Shown here piece by piece: positions 50,251 to 61,549 of a DNA stretch of 64,000 nucleotides. The stretch comes from Monodelphis domestica. Taxonomy: Eukaryota > Chordata > Mammalia > Didelphimorphia > Didelphidae. Every line of letters begins with the position of its first letter. Position 1 is the stretch's first letter. The notes below the pieces were generated by a model that was not told the origin of the DNA, searched no databases, and was given only the letters and a program-made list of their open reading frames with translations. The DNA lies in the NCBI RefSeq assembly GCF_027887165.1, contig NC_077232.1, forward strand, positions 57,996,706 to 58,060,705, given 5' to 3'. The position numbers were made by a program, and so were the translations under genes.

Positions 50251-51800
50251 TATGTGATTGGTTCCTGGGATCAGAGTAGGGGAGTGAAGAGGGTCAGGAG
50301 GGAAGTTCCTCCATCATGAGTTTAAATAAAGCCCTAAACCCCACAACAAACTCCATTGAGACAAATGAAGGTATTCGCTCTGGCTCCCTACTGTTTTCCC
50401 TCACTTTGCGATTGGGGGTAGAAGGTGGGGTTTGGCAGTATATATGAGGGTAGGGAAAGAAAAAAGGGGGTATGTAATACAATGGATAGCAAGCCAGCTT
50501 TAAAGTCAGGAGGATGTGAGTCAAGCCTTGGTCCATATCCACACCAGCTTGTGCAACCATGAACAAGTTACCCAAACATTACTCTTCCCTCAAGTACTGG
50601 TTTTCTAGTACCTTGAAAGGAATTTTGGGGCTCCTATCATTGGCTCTAGTCTTTACTGATTGTGTTCCCTCAACTGTAGGGGTAATTCTTCTGCACCCCA
50701 ATTCCATTAGCCATAAGTAAATTGACTTTTACATGGAAAATATTTACTTCAAAAGGGATAACAAAAATAGAAACAGTCTTTACCCTCCTACACAAACATT
50801 GGTACACAACACAATCCTCCTCCTCCCACTTGTAACACCCCAGGCTCTTAGGAGATGAAGAGCTTTAGGTCCATAGAGCACAGTCCTAGTTCCAACTTCA
50901 AAATTCCCCTCAGGCTTGAGCTCTGTGCCCCCTAGATTCTCAGAACTTCTTTGCTCACTTGACTGGCTCTACCCCTATTTCCTGCAATCCTGGCACTAAA
51001 CTCCAAAGTCAACATGGCTCAAATGTTCCCTCTAGTACTTAAATTTGAGGACAAATGACATGCAATAGAAACAGGCACCGGTGGGTCCATTTCCCTGAGC
51101 TGCGGTAAAAAGTAAGCAAGGGACAGTCTTCCCTTCTCACTAGTTCAGTTCATGGCATCCATACTGGGCATAGCATATAAAAGATACAGAAAAGCTAAAA
51201 GAGAAAATGGCTCAGGCTCGCACAGGCTGGTTTTAAATATGCAAACATTCAATCAAAGGGGACTATCTTGGCCCATGTGGTCGGGGTTGAAGAGGGCTTT
51301 TTGTTAGGCTGTGCTGAAAATATGCCCAGAGAATCTTGGATTACATATTTCCCCTTGTTTTTGAAAGCTCCCTTCCTGGGAGATGGGTAAGGCTGATTTT
51401 TTAAAAATTTGTCCTCGTCCCAAATTTAGAAGTTCTCTATGGTCTCTGAAGAAGGGTAAGCAATGTCCATTTATTTGTTTCTCCATAGCATTACATTAAA
51501 GTCTCAAATACCACATATAATCCCACATGAATATAAGAAATTCGCACCAAATAAAAACTTGCAGATTTGCAGACAGGGAACATTTCCCAAAATTGCCCCC
51601 CAAAATCAACAAAAGCATTTTACAAAGTTAACTAAATACCTCTGCTTCCTTTGCCTTATGGAGCCTTTGTCATGAGAGAAAACGGAGACAAAACTGACAT
51701 CTGATTCAAACAGCTGGTCTACAATGAGCTTTCCAAACTACATGGATCCTCAATTGATAAATTGTCAAAAGATATGAAAAGGCAATTCTTTTTTACCATT
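50250..51800. other. Intergenic DNA downstream of the SLC15-like gene
   Basis: A SINE-like relic at about 50470-50580. 50640-51730 has an LTR-like composition but no boundaries I can define. No gene seen. Confidence 0.4.
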
Positions 51801-51807
51801 TTTAAAA

Positions 51808-51979
51808 TTTAAAACCCTTACTGTGTATTGGTTCCAAGGCAGAAGAGCAGTAAGGGCTAGACAATGGGGGTTAAGTGACTTGCCCAGGGTCTCACAGTTG
51901 GGAAGTGTCTGAGGCCAGATTTGAACCCTCCCATTTCTAGGTCTGGCTCTCAATCCACTGAGCCACCCAGCTGCCCCCT
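51808..51979 (-). mobile_element. Marsupial-type SINE
   Basis: An antisense copy with CTGTGTATTGGTTCCAAGGC and CCACTGAGCCACCCAGCTGC, slightly internally deleted. Confidence 0.88.
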
Positions 51980-52015
51980 ATCATTTTTAAAATTTTTATT
52001 TTTAATTTTATTTCA

Positions 52016-52221
52016 TTTTTTAAAAATCCTTACCTTCCGTCTTGGAATCAATATTGTGTATGGGTTCTAAGTCAGAAGAGTGGTAAGGACTAGGCAATGG
52101 GGATCAAGTGACTTGCCCAGGGTCACACAGCTGGGAAGTGTCTGAGGCCAGATTTGAACCTAGGACCTCCCATCTCTAGGTCTAGCTCTCAATCCACTGA
52201 GCTACCCAGCTGCACCCCCTA
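52016..52221 (-). mobile_element. Marsupial-type SINE, second of a pair
   Basis: Same orientation as the copy 40 bp upstream, AT-rich linker between. Full length with both conserved ends. Confidence 0.9.
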
Positions 52222-52234
52222 CCACTTTTTAAAA

Positions 52235-54880
52235 ATATGTAGAAAGTTATTTAACAACTGCTTTCTGACATTTTGTGATCCAGATTCTCTCCCCTTCTCC
52301 CTGAGGTGGTAAATAGTATGATATAGATTATATCGGTGCTTTCATTTTATATTTCCATATTCCCTATGTCCTAATTGAAGATATATATCACACATACAAT
52401 AAAAAACTCAGGAAGGAAATAAAGTGAAAAATGGTATGCTTCAATCTGCATTCATACTCCAACAATTCCTCCTATGACTGTGGATACATTTTTCAACATG
52501 TCTCTTGGGGTTTGCTTGGATCCTTGCATTGCTGATAATGTTTACTCTCACAGTTGATCATTAAACAATTCTATTACTGTGTACAACATTCTCCTGGTTC
52601 TGCTCACTTCACTTTGCATCACTTCTCGGTTTTTTTATGATCATCCTATTCATTTCCTATGGCAACAATAGTGTTCTATTATAAATATATACCACAACCT
52701 TTTCGGCCATTCCCCAGTTGATAAACATCCCCTCAGTTTCCAATTGTTTGCCACCACAAAAAGAACTGTTATAATTTTTGTGTATATAGAAGTCCTTTTC
52801 CTTTTCCTTTGATCTCTTTGAGATACAGACCTAGTAGTGGTATTGCTGGATCAAAGAGTTTTATGGCCATTTCATAGCCCTTTGGGCATGGGCTCTCCAG
52901 AATGGTTGTGTCAGTTCACAGTTCCACCAGTAGTGTGGAACTTCCCTTCCAAAACTTGTCATTTTCCTTTTTATTAGCAAATCTGATACCTGCGAAGTGA
53001 TATCTCAGAGGCTTCTTTAATTTGAATTTCTCTAATAGGGATTTGGAGAATTTTTCCATATGACTATAGTCATATGAAAACTGCCTGTTCATATCCCTTG
53101 ACCATTTGTCAATTGGGGAATGCTTGTATCCTTATAAATTTGAGTCACCTTTCTGTTTATTTAAAAAATGAAGCCTTTGTCAGAGACATTTCTTAAATAT
53201 ATTTTTTCCTGGCAGGGAAAAAAATTACAAACGATTTCAAAGGTGGTTTCCCCAGGGTGAGGTATATCCATTGCATTCTGGATGGGCTGATCCCTGTGAT
53301 TTATGAGCACGTGCACACACACATTTTCCCTGGATTTTTTGTTTCCTTCTTAATCTTGGTTGCATTGATTTTGTTTTTACAAAACCATTTCAATTTAATA
53401 ATCAAAATTAGCCATTTTATTTCGTGTAATGTTCTTTATGTCTTCTCTAGTCATAAATTCTTTCCTTATCCATAGGTCTGACAGATAAACTATTTGGTAC
53501 TGTAAAGGCTAAATTTTATGGTTGAGACTGAATGTAATAATTATTTGGTCACCAAGGATTTTATAAAATACTAAATGAAAAACACTCAAGTCAGAATGGA
53601 GTTTTATGGTGATTTAATTACAACAGGAGGAAGAAATTAAGAGAAAGAGAGAGGGAAATGAGTTAATTCAAAGTTGCTCTGGCTCAGGCTGAGCCAGGTG
53701 GGAGTTTAAGGCCTTGGAGAGCCAAGGGAAAGAAGGGAGTCAGTCCTTATCACTCACATGACTGATCTGAAAGAAAGATGTCTGTGGGGCTCCTCCAAGC
53801 TCAAGCTCCAGGATTGAACTGGCATCTAGCCCTCTCCACAGGAAGTGGCGAGAACTCCAGAGGCCATTCTCTACCTCACTTCCTGCATCTCACATGTGCC
53901 AATGGTGGCTCAAGCTTGGCTTAGGATAGCCCAGGGGGGAAATTAGTTGTTTCTGATTTGTCATTTGCTAGCACATGCCCATGTAGTGTGGGTGTGCACA
54001 TTCCTGGGTGTTAGACCAAGCAAGATGGAGAGAATTTAAAAATCACAATCCCCCCTGTTGATGATTGGGGGACTAGTCTCCCCAGTTGATCACTAAACAT
54101 AGACGTCCTGCAACCCAAAAATTTCTAACTGCAGGTGTATACAAAATTTTACCTTCTAAGAGGAAAACTACAATAATTAGAGATAAGGGGGAAATAGAAG
54201 AGAGAGAGACAACTAAACCAATGTTTTGCTGGGCGCATTGACAAAAGTCAAATTAGGGGGCAGTTCCCTTTTGACATAAGAGTGTACATTCAACGTAAAT
54301 ATTCAATCAACCTTCAGTTCAATCAACTGCAACCCAAGGTTCATTCTGGATCTTCCTGTAGTGTAAGGGTTTAGGTATTTCTGCAAACAGTTAATTCTCT
54401 GGATTTAGGAGTTAGCAAGCTTCTTCTCTGAAGATCTTTCCCAAACAAAATTGAAATCTTGGATTTTATGAAAATACAATCCCCCCTGAAGAAGGTGTTG
54501 AAAAACACTGAGTTCAGCTGAGGATGCAAGGTTTAGTTATGGGTGTGTATGTGTCAATTAAAAAAAACAAAAAACAAAAGAAAAAATAATGTTTAAACCC
54601 AATTTGTTTATGGTATCACCCTTTATTTCCAGATCAAGTAACCATTTTGACTTTATCTTGGTATAGGGTATGAGAGATTGTTGATCTATTCCTTGTTTGT
54701 GCCATTCTGTTTTCCAGGATTCCCAGAAGTTTTTGTCAGAATTCTTCCCCCAAAAGTTTGGGTTTGGGGGCTTAGAGAACACTAGGTTACTATGGCCATT
54801 TACAACTGAGTGTTGATCACTAATACTATTCTGGTTGATCCATTACTCTGTTTCTTAGCTAGTGCCAGATTGTTTTGATT
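52235..54880 (-). mobile_element. L1 copy split by an LTR element
   Basis: 3' UTR and ORF2 end up to about 53500, and ORF2 continues at 54597-54880. The reading frames are broken. The LTR element at 53501-54596 lies between. Confidence 0.75.
53501..54596 (-). mobile_element. Endogenous-retrovirus-type LTR element, partial
   Basis: 53501-54049 reads TG to CA on the plus strand. ATCCCCCCTG follows, the complement of a polypurine tract, then about 540 bp of internal sequence parallel to 32133-32700. The LTR is about half the size of the related one at 31077. No protein-coding frame remains, and no second LTR is present. Confidence 0.78.
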
Positions 54881-54889
54881 TCTTAATTT

Positions 54890-56565
54890 TTTTATAAGTG
54901 CCTCAGCCCCTCCTTTCCCTCCTTGCATCATCTGAGAGAAATTATATATAGATTATGTATTTCATGTTTCTATTTTTAAGTTCATTCTCTGGAGGTGACA
55001 TTCAATAAATTGTTCTTCAAGTATCAAATCTATAGCTGTATAGAATGTTCTCTTGATTCTATTCATTTCACTGTTCATTATCCCATGAAGTTCTTTCCAA
55101 GTCTTTTTTTCAAATTATCATTTCTTACGGTGCAGTAATATTCTGTCACAATCGTGTAACACAATTTATTTTGCCATTCCCTAATTGATGGTGTAAGGGT
55201 TAAATTAGGAGTTTTGACAAAATAAGAGAGCAGCTTTTAATAATTTAAGTTTTAATGAGAATATAGTAGAGTTATAAATTAATATTATCCCTTTAAGCCA
55301 GAGAAAAGAAAACTTCTAGCAGTTTTTAACAATTAACAATTTAGTTCAATTAAAATAGAGATGGTAAAATGAATATAGTAAGGGAGAGAAATATAGGAAA
55401 GAGGTAGAGAAAGAAAATTTCCTAATGTCTAAATAGATTCCCTATAACTACCTATAATTACTACCTAAACTGCCTGCCTACCTATAATAACAACCACCAA
55501 CTAATCACCAACCACCAGTAACCAACCCCTGATGACCAACTCCTGTCCAACAGCCTACTTCCCTGCAACTGTCAGCAACTGACTCCCCCTTTTCTACCTC
55601 ACTTCCTGGTACTGTGAGCTGGTTAATCTATGGTAAGAGGACCTCCAAGTCCTTCATTAAATTTAAAAAAAAAAGGAACAAAGAATTCCTTTTTACAATG
55701 GACATAGCCCTCAGTGGTCAATTCTGTGCCATCATAAAGAGAGCTACTATAAACATTTTGGGAAATGTGAATTCTTTTTCTTTTTCTCTAATCTCCTTGG
55801 GAGAAAGACCCAGCATCTAAGGATAGACACAGTTTAATAATCCTCTGCATGTAAGTCCAACCGGCTCTTATTCTTGTAAATTTGGCAAAGTTGTCTATAT
55901 GCTTTAGATATGAGACCTCTATCTGAGAGGTTGTATATAAATTTTTTTCCCCTTTTTGCTTTCCTTCTAATCTTGGCAACATTTCTTTTATTTGTACATA
56001 ACCTTTTTTAATTTAATGAACTCAAAATTACCCATTTCACAATGCTCTCCATCACTTTTTACTCATAAATTCATCTAAGATCCATAAATCAGATAAGTAA
56101 TATGTATATATTGTATATATATATGTATATTAAATAAGTAATTATTTACTTACTAATGCATCCATTTTTGTTATATCTTAGTGAATGGTGCCAGGTTGTT
56201 TTGATGATTATAGCTATATATATATGTGTATATATTGAGATCTGGTACAGCTAGCCCATTTTCATTTTCCCCTATTAATTCCTTTGATATTCTTGACCTT
56301 TTCTTCTTCCAGATGAATTTTGTGATTATTTTTTCTAGATCTCTGAAATAATTTTTGGGTAGTTTGATTGATAAATTAATTTAGGCAGAATTGTCACTTT
56401 TATTATATTGGCTTGACCTACCCATGCTTCTCTTTGTGTGAAAAGTACTTTGTAATTGTGTTCATATAGTTCCTTGGTTTGGTTTTTTAAATATAATTTT
56501 ATATTGTCTATAGTTATTTTAAATGGAATTTCTAATGCTAATGATATACGTGGGGTTTATTTTAT
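54890..56565 (-). mobile_element. Old L1 split by a solo LTR
   Basis: 3' UTR and ORF2 relics before 55191 and after 55698. AT microsatellite-like words at 56100-56145 and 56215-56235. Confidence 0.65.
55192..55697 (-). mobile_element. Solo LTR with 4-bp target duplication
   Basis: It begins TGTAAGGGTT and ends CTTTTTACA. ATGG flanks it at 55188-55191 and 55698-55701, and the L1 sequence is continuous across. A 4-bp duplication is typical of class I ERVs. Its start resembles the LTR at 53501. Orientation is inferred from that resemblance. Confidence 0.8.
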
Positions 56566-56579
56566 ATGTTGGAACTTTT

Positions 56580-58200
56580 TTTTTACTTTTATAAAGATAT
56601 TTTACTTTACCAATTCCATATAATAACAATTTCCCACATAAGTTTTCCTTAGGTATATGATCCAAATTGTCTTGTCTCCTTCCTTCTCTCCTTTCTTTCT
56701 CCCATCCCAGACCTGGTAAGCAATTTTATATGGGATACAGATATTTATATATTTAAATAGAGATGTCATGGAAAATTTATTGCCATATTTTTCATTGTTG
56801 TAAGAGAATATTCACATAAAACCAAAACTCCAAAATAAAAACCCAAATAAACTAAAGTGAAAAAATCATATGCTTTCATCTGCATCTGACTCCAAAAGTT
56901 CTTTCTCTGGAGGTGGATAGCACTTTTTGTCCCAAGTCCCTCAGAATTGTCCTGGACTGTTATAGTGCTGATAGTAGCAAAGTCTATCACATTTGATCAT
57001 TCCACAACATTGCTGTTACTGTGTTCTATGTTCTCCTGGTTCTGCTTATTTCACTCTGCATCAGTTCATGGAGGTCTTTCCAGCTCTTTCTGAAATCATC
57101 CTGCATATCATTTCTTACAGTACATAATATTCCATCACTAACATATACCACAATTTGTTCAGCCATTCCCCAATTGGTGGACATCCCCTTATTTTCCAAT
57201 TCTTTGCCACCACAGAAAGAGCTGTTATAAATATTTTTTTACAAGTAGGTTCTTTCCCCATTTTTATGATTTCTTTGAGGGCTAGTAGTGGTATTATTGG
57301 ATAAAGGGGTATGAATTGCTTTATAGCCCTTTGGGCAGAGTTCCAAAATGCCCTCCAGAATAGTTGGGTCAGTTCACAACTCAACCAGCAATGCATTAAT
57401 GTCTCAATTTTGCCACATCCCCTCCAACATTTGTCATTATCCTTACTGTCATATTGGCCAATTTGATATGTGTGAGGTGGCATTTCAGAGTTGTTTTAAT
57501 TTGCATTTCTCTAATCAAGAGTAATTTAGGAGGGCAGCTGGGTAGCTCAGTGGATTGGGAGCCAGGCCTAGAGACAGGAGGTCCTGGGTTCAAATTTGAC
57601 CTCAGGCACTTCCCAGCTGTGTGACCCTGGGCAAGTCACTTAATCCCTATTGTCTAGCTCTTACTATTCCTCTGCCTTGAAACCAATTCACAGTATTGAT
57701 TCCAAAACGGAAGGTAAGGGTTTTTTTTTTTTTAAGTGATTTAGGACGTTTTTTCATATGATTATTGATAGCTTTGATTTCTTCATCTGAAAACTGCTTG
57801 TTCATATCCTTTAGCCATTTGTCACTTGGGGACTGCCTTGTCATCTTATAATTTTGACTATATTTTTGAGAAATGAGACATTTATTTTTTTATTTAAGGA
57901 GGACATATCTTTTATTATCAAACATGAATCACTGTTGATTAGTTTCGTGATTTTTTGCTGTAAATGGGATTACATTTTCTTGCCCTCTTTCTTTTTTTCT
58001 TTTTAAATTTTATTTGTTTGCATTCCATATTGTTCATTATTATAAGGGCAAACTCATACATAACTAAAACCCCCAAATAAAACTAAAGATAAACCGATGG
58101 GACGGTTCTTTCTCTGGAGGAAGAGAGCATTCCCCATCATGTCTTTTAGAATTGTCCCAGATCAGTGCATTGCAGAGTAGCCAGGATTCACAGATAATCA
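56580..58200 (-). mobile_element. L1 copy split by a SINE
   Basis: It holds the 3' UTR, the ORF2 C-terminus (57115-57483 minus, with [15 protein letters not shown]) and upstream ORF2 to about 57860. The frame is damaged. Another tail follows to 58200. Confidence 0.8.
57532..57735 (+). mobile_element. Marsupial-type SINE with target duplication
   Basis: It is close to consensus: GGCAGCTGGGTAGCTCAGTG at the head, GTGTGACCCTGGGCAAGTCA in the middle, and a T13 end after GGTAAGGG. GTRATTTAGGA lies on both sides (57521 and 57738). The best-preserved copy in the window. Confidence 0.93.
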
Positions 58201-58212
58201 TTGTTCATTATT

Positions 58213-58312
58213 GCCCAGGGTCACACAGCTGGGAAGTGTCTGAGGCTAGATTTGAACCCAGGGCCTCCCATCTCTGGGTCTGGCTCTCCATCCTCTGAGC
58301 TACCCAGCTATG
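58213..58312 (-). mobile_element. SINE fragment
   Basis: The 5' half only of the antisense SINE: GCCCAGGGTCACACAGCTGG to GAGCTACCCAGCTA. Confidence 0.8.
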
Positions 58313-58817
58313 ATGTTTGTATCAAGTTCAGAATCATAAAAAGAAAAAACCTTCCTAATAAGTAAGCATAGCCGAGCAAAATAATCAGTGGTGTGGTCCA
58401 GCCCCCAAAGCATGCGTCTGCCCTCAGCGTGCATGAACTCAGCCAGGTCGTTAACATGCTTCATTGGTAGCCCTGGAGCCCTTCCTGGTCATTGCATCAT
58501 TGCATTAATGAAAGTTCTTGAGCTGTTTTTTTTTTTTAAGAGTTGTTTTTCTACCCGAGCTTGATACAACCTGGGGACGGCGCTAAGACACGGAGACTCC
58601 ATCCGACCTTCCCTGAAGCGTTCAGTTTAGAGAAAGGGAAAAACAAAAACAAAAACAAACAAAAAACCTTTTCTAGGACACAGAGAAAATCTCTGGAATC
58701 CTCTACCCAACGCCGGCGTCCAAAGAGGGACCTCCATGGAGATGTTGGGGTAGACAAATCAAGGGCAAAAGGGAGAGCCTTTGGGAAGTCCGAGTACTCC
58801 CTGCTAACCTGTAGCCG

Positions 58818-59035
58818 GGGAATACTTGGTAGCTTAGTGGACGGAGCACCAGGCCTGGAGACAAGAGGTACAGGTGTTCGAATCTGGTCTTAGGCACGTT
58901 TTAGCTGTGTGACCCTGGGCAAGTCATGTAACCCCATGGCTAGCCCTTACTGATCTTCTGCCTTGGACCCAGTACAGCGTATGAAGCCTGAGTTAGAAGG
59001 CAAGGTTGGCTTTTTTGTTTTGTTTTGTTTGTTTG
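58818..59035 (+). mobile_element. Marsupial-type SINE
   Basis: A plus copy with GCACCAGGCCTGGAGACAAG, CTGTGTGACCCTGGGCAAGT and a (TTTTG)n tail, within the CpG-richer region. Confidence 0.88.
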
Positions 59036-59059
59036 ATGCTTGCATGTCCCAGGGAGGAG

Positions 59060-59420
59060 TACAGGAGGACCGAAAAGGTAAGAAGGGGGGCAGTTTCTAG
59101 AGGACTTTAACTAAATGGGGCAGGCGTGCGATGGGGGCCAATGGAGGGGAGCCCCACGGCCAGATCTCTTTTTTTTTTTTAGGAATGTCACTTTGGGAGC
59201 CGAGTGAAGACTGAACGGAAATAAGGGAGGTCCCGTGCCTTGTGCCAGAGTAGTGACGCTAAGGGGAGCGGAGGAACCCTGAATTTTCAAAGGCAGAAAT
59301 GACACCATTTGTTGAGTTGGGGATGACACCCAGGTAGGGAGCATCTTGGGGAATGAGGGAAGAGTGTGGGGAGACAGTTTTGGATTTGTTGAGTTTCGGA
59401 TGTTTGGGGTTAGTGATGAG
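59060..59420 (-). repeat. L2-related relic
   Basis: The plus strand words GGAATGTCACTTTGGGAGCC and TTTTGGATTTGTTGAGTTTC match antisense L2 patterns at 20580-20640. Not a gene, despite a long minus frame. Confidence 0.6.
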
Positions 59421-59799
59421 CAGTAACTTTCTGAGCATTTCTCTGGCGTGCCTCCACCGCTTACTGTTCTATTCTTCCCTTCCCAAGAGAGATCATGCAA
59501 TGTGGCCCCCATTAAGCCACTGCCCAGGGATCGATCCCCTCTTTTATTCCTCGGGTTTTAGAGGGGGTCATCAATCTGCGTGTTCACACAGCTAAGAGCG
59601 CCCTCTACCGACGGAGATTGGGCATGTATCTGCCATTTGCCAGCTTCCTTTCCTCAATATTCCCAGAATTCGTTTATTTTTCATTGGGGGAGCAATTTTC
59701 TCACCTCCTGGGTAGACCGTTTATTAGAGAAAGGGTAATTCCTCCCACCCCTCCCCCTTTTCTTCCAATCCTTCCTTGCAGGACCGGCTAATTTCTATT

Positions 59800-60240
59800 T
59801 ACAGAGTACTATGTGCCAGGCATAGTGCTGTGCTTGGTAGCAGAGCCAGGACTTAGACTCGGGGCTTCGAACTTCATGCCCAGAGCCTTTTGCTGTGAAG
59901 AGGAGAGCGTGTCCGAGTCTGGAAGGGATGAGAGGAATGAGGAAGGGCTCTGGGCGCCTTTGGAGGGTCTGCGAGAGGAGTCCTGGCCACAATTAGATCG
60001 GACTCTATCTAGTCTACCGGCCAAACGAGAAATCGGTCTGGAAATCTTTCGCAGCCGCTGTCAGCTCGTCGGTGGAGCGAGGAAGGGGTTCGATGGGCTC
60101 TAAATGCGGGCTCGCTCACTTCCCGCCAAGCTTTTCTCTTCGCTGCGGCCAAAGTTTGGAAGCCTCGGACAGAAATGGGAGCTGAAGAAGCCCCCAAACA
60201 CACTTATACTCGAGGCAACGTAAACAGATTGTATGGTGAG
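59800..60240 (+). promoter_or_regulatory. CpG-enriched region, candidate promoter and first exon of an unknown gene
   Basis: CG dinucleotides are dense compared with the rest of the window (for example at 60010-60130). An ATG at 60177 in good context opens about 20 codons (starts MGAEEAPKHTY) and meets a strong donor, GGTGAGTG, at about 60235. I do not recognise the peptide. No downstream exon was identified. Confidence 0.35.
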
Positions 60241-60309
60241 TGCCTGGGGATAAGTTGCTCAACAGCGAAGCGAATAGCCCGGATTTAGGTCGTTCTTTGA
60301 AGGTTTGGA

Positions 60310-60485
60310 AATTTATCTCACTTAATCCTCCCAACAAGCTTGTGAAGTTTGTGCTACTAACCCCATCGAAGAGATAAGGAAACGGAGGGTAAAAAGTCAA
60401 GTGACTTGTCCTGGTCACAAAGCTAGGCAGTGCAGGAGGCAGGACTTCCACTCGGGTCCGTCCTGATGCCACCTAAGCTGCCTCT
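60310..60485 (-). repeat. MIR relic
   Basis: Antisense MIR: AGAGATAAGGAAACGGAGGG and CAAGTGACTTGTCCTGGTCA. Confidence 0.7.
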
Positions 60486-61362
60486 AATGAATGAGCTCAT
60501 TGGGGCAGAAAACACATGCCGTAGATCAGCGGTGTGCCGGAGTGGAGAGCAGGAGTGGGAGTCCGGGAGAACTGGGTCTAAACAGTACCTTAGACTCTCC
60601 CGGGCAAGGAGCACTCCTCTGGAACTGCTTTCCTCACCTGCAAAGTTAAGGAGTTTGATCAAGTAACCTGTGGAGGTCTCTTCTGGTTCTAAATCTGTAA
60701 GCCCCCTCAGCAGCTGCCCAGGGTAACTTCTCCATCTTGGGAGGACCAGCGAATGCCCGTGCATTAGCCCTTTCCTTGAAATACCCGTTGCTTCCCATTC
60801 ACGTGGCCCTTGAGGGCCATTTTTGAGGCAGTTGTTAGGGGATGCAACTCACCCCTTCACTGAATTTATAGTTTTGATGATGGGCGAGTCTTGTCATTCT
60901 CTAAATGGCTTTGGGGAAGAACCTCCATTTTGCTCCCCATCCCCTCTGTGGCTGCTTGTCTTTAATTCTTAATTTCCCCTCTACCGGGCCCAGAACTTGG
61001 GCAGAAATCTGAACCCCTCCGAGATATGACTAGAAAATAAATTAGAAGGTGCTTAGAAACGGTGCTCTCTGCAATTTAGGTACCCAATTCAATCGCTAAT
61101 TGAATAATCCCTCTCTGACCCAACTTATTCTTGCTGTAGGATCACAGATTCAGAGATGGAAAGGATCTCTTCTGTGTACAGCCCAGGAAGCTAAAGCTGG
61201 TGGTGAAGTCACCTGTCCGAGTGCACACCAGTAGTGTGTCCACATTTTGGACTGTGATCACGTGACGCTTTCCAGTCCAGTGATGTTGCTATCGCTACTC
61301 GCTCATCTTCCCCCAAACCTCTTAAAACCATGTAGTAAGGAACTTATTAAAAGTCATTGCAG

Positions 61363-61548
61363 GAGCACCTTAGGTGGCTCAGTAGAAAGAATGGGGCCTG
61401 GTAACTGGAGATGGGGGGGGGGGTTCAAATCTGGCCTCGGGCACTTCCTAGCTCTGGGAACCTGGGCAAGTCACTTAGCCCCAACGGTCTAGCCCTTACT
61501 GCTCTTCTGTCTTGGAACCAATACTTGGGATTTTTGCTTTTTAAAAAT
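61363..61548 (+). mobile_element. Marsupial-type SINE
   Basis: A plus copy with TTAGGTGGCTCAGTAGAAAG, a G9 run and CTGGGCAAGTCACTTAGCCC. Confidence 0.85.
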
Positions 61549-61549
61549 C

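Noticed and set aside
59111..59512. 133-codon minus-strand frame
   Set aside because: It overlaps an L2-related relic and a T-run, and shows no protein family features.
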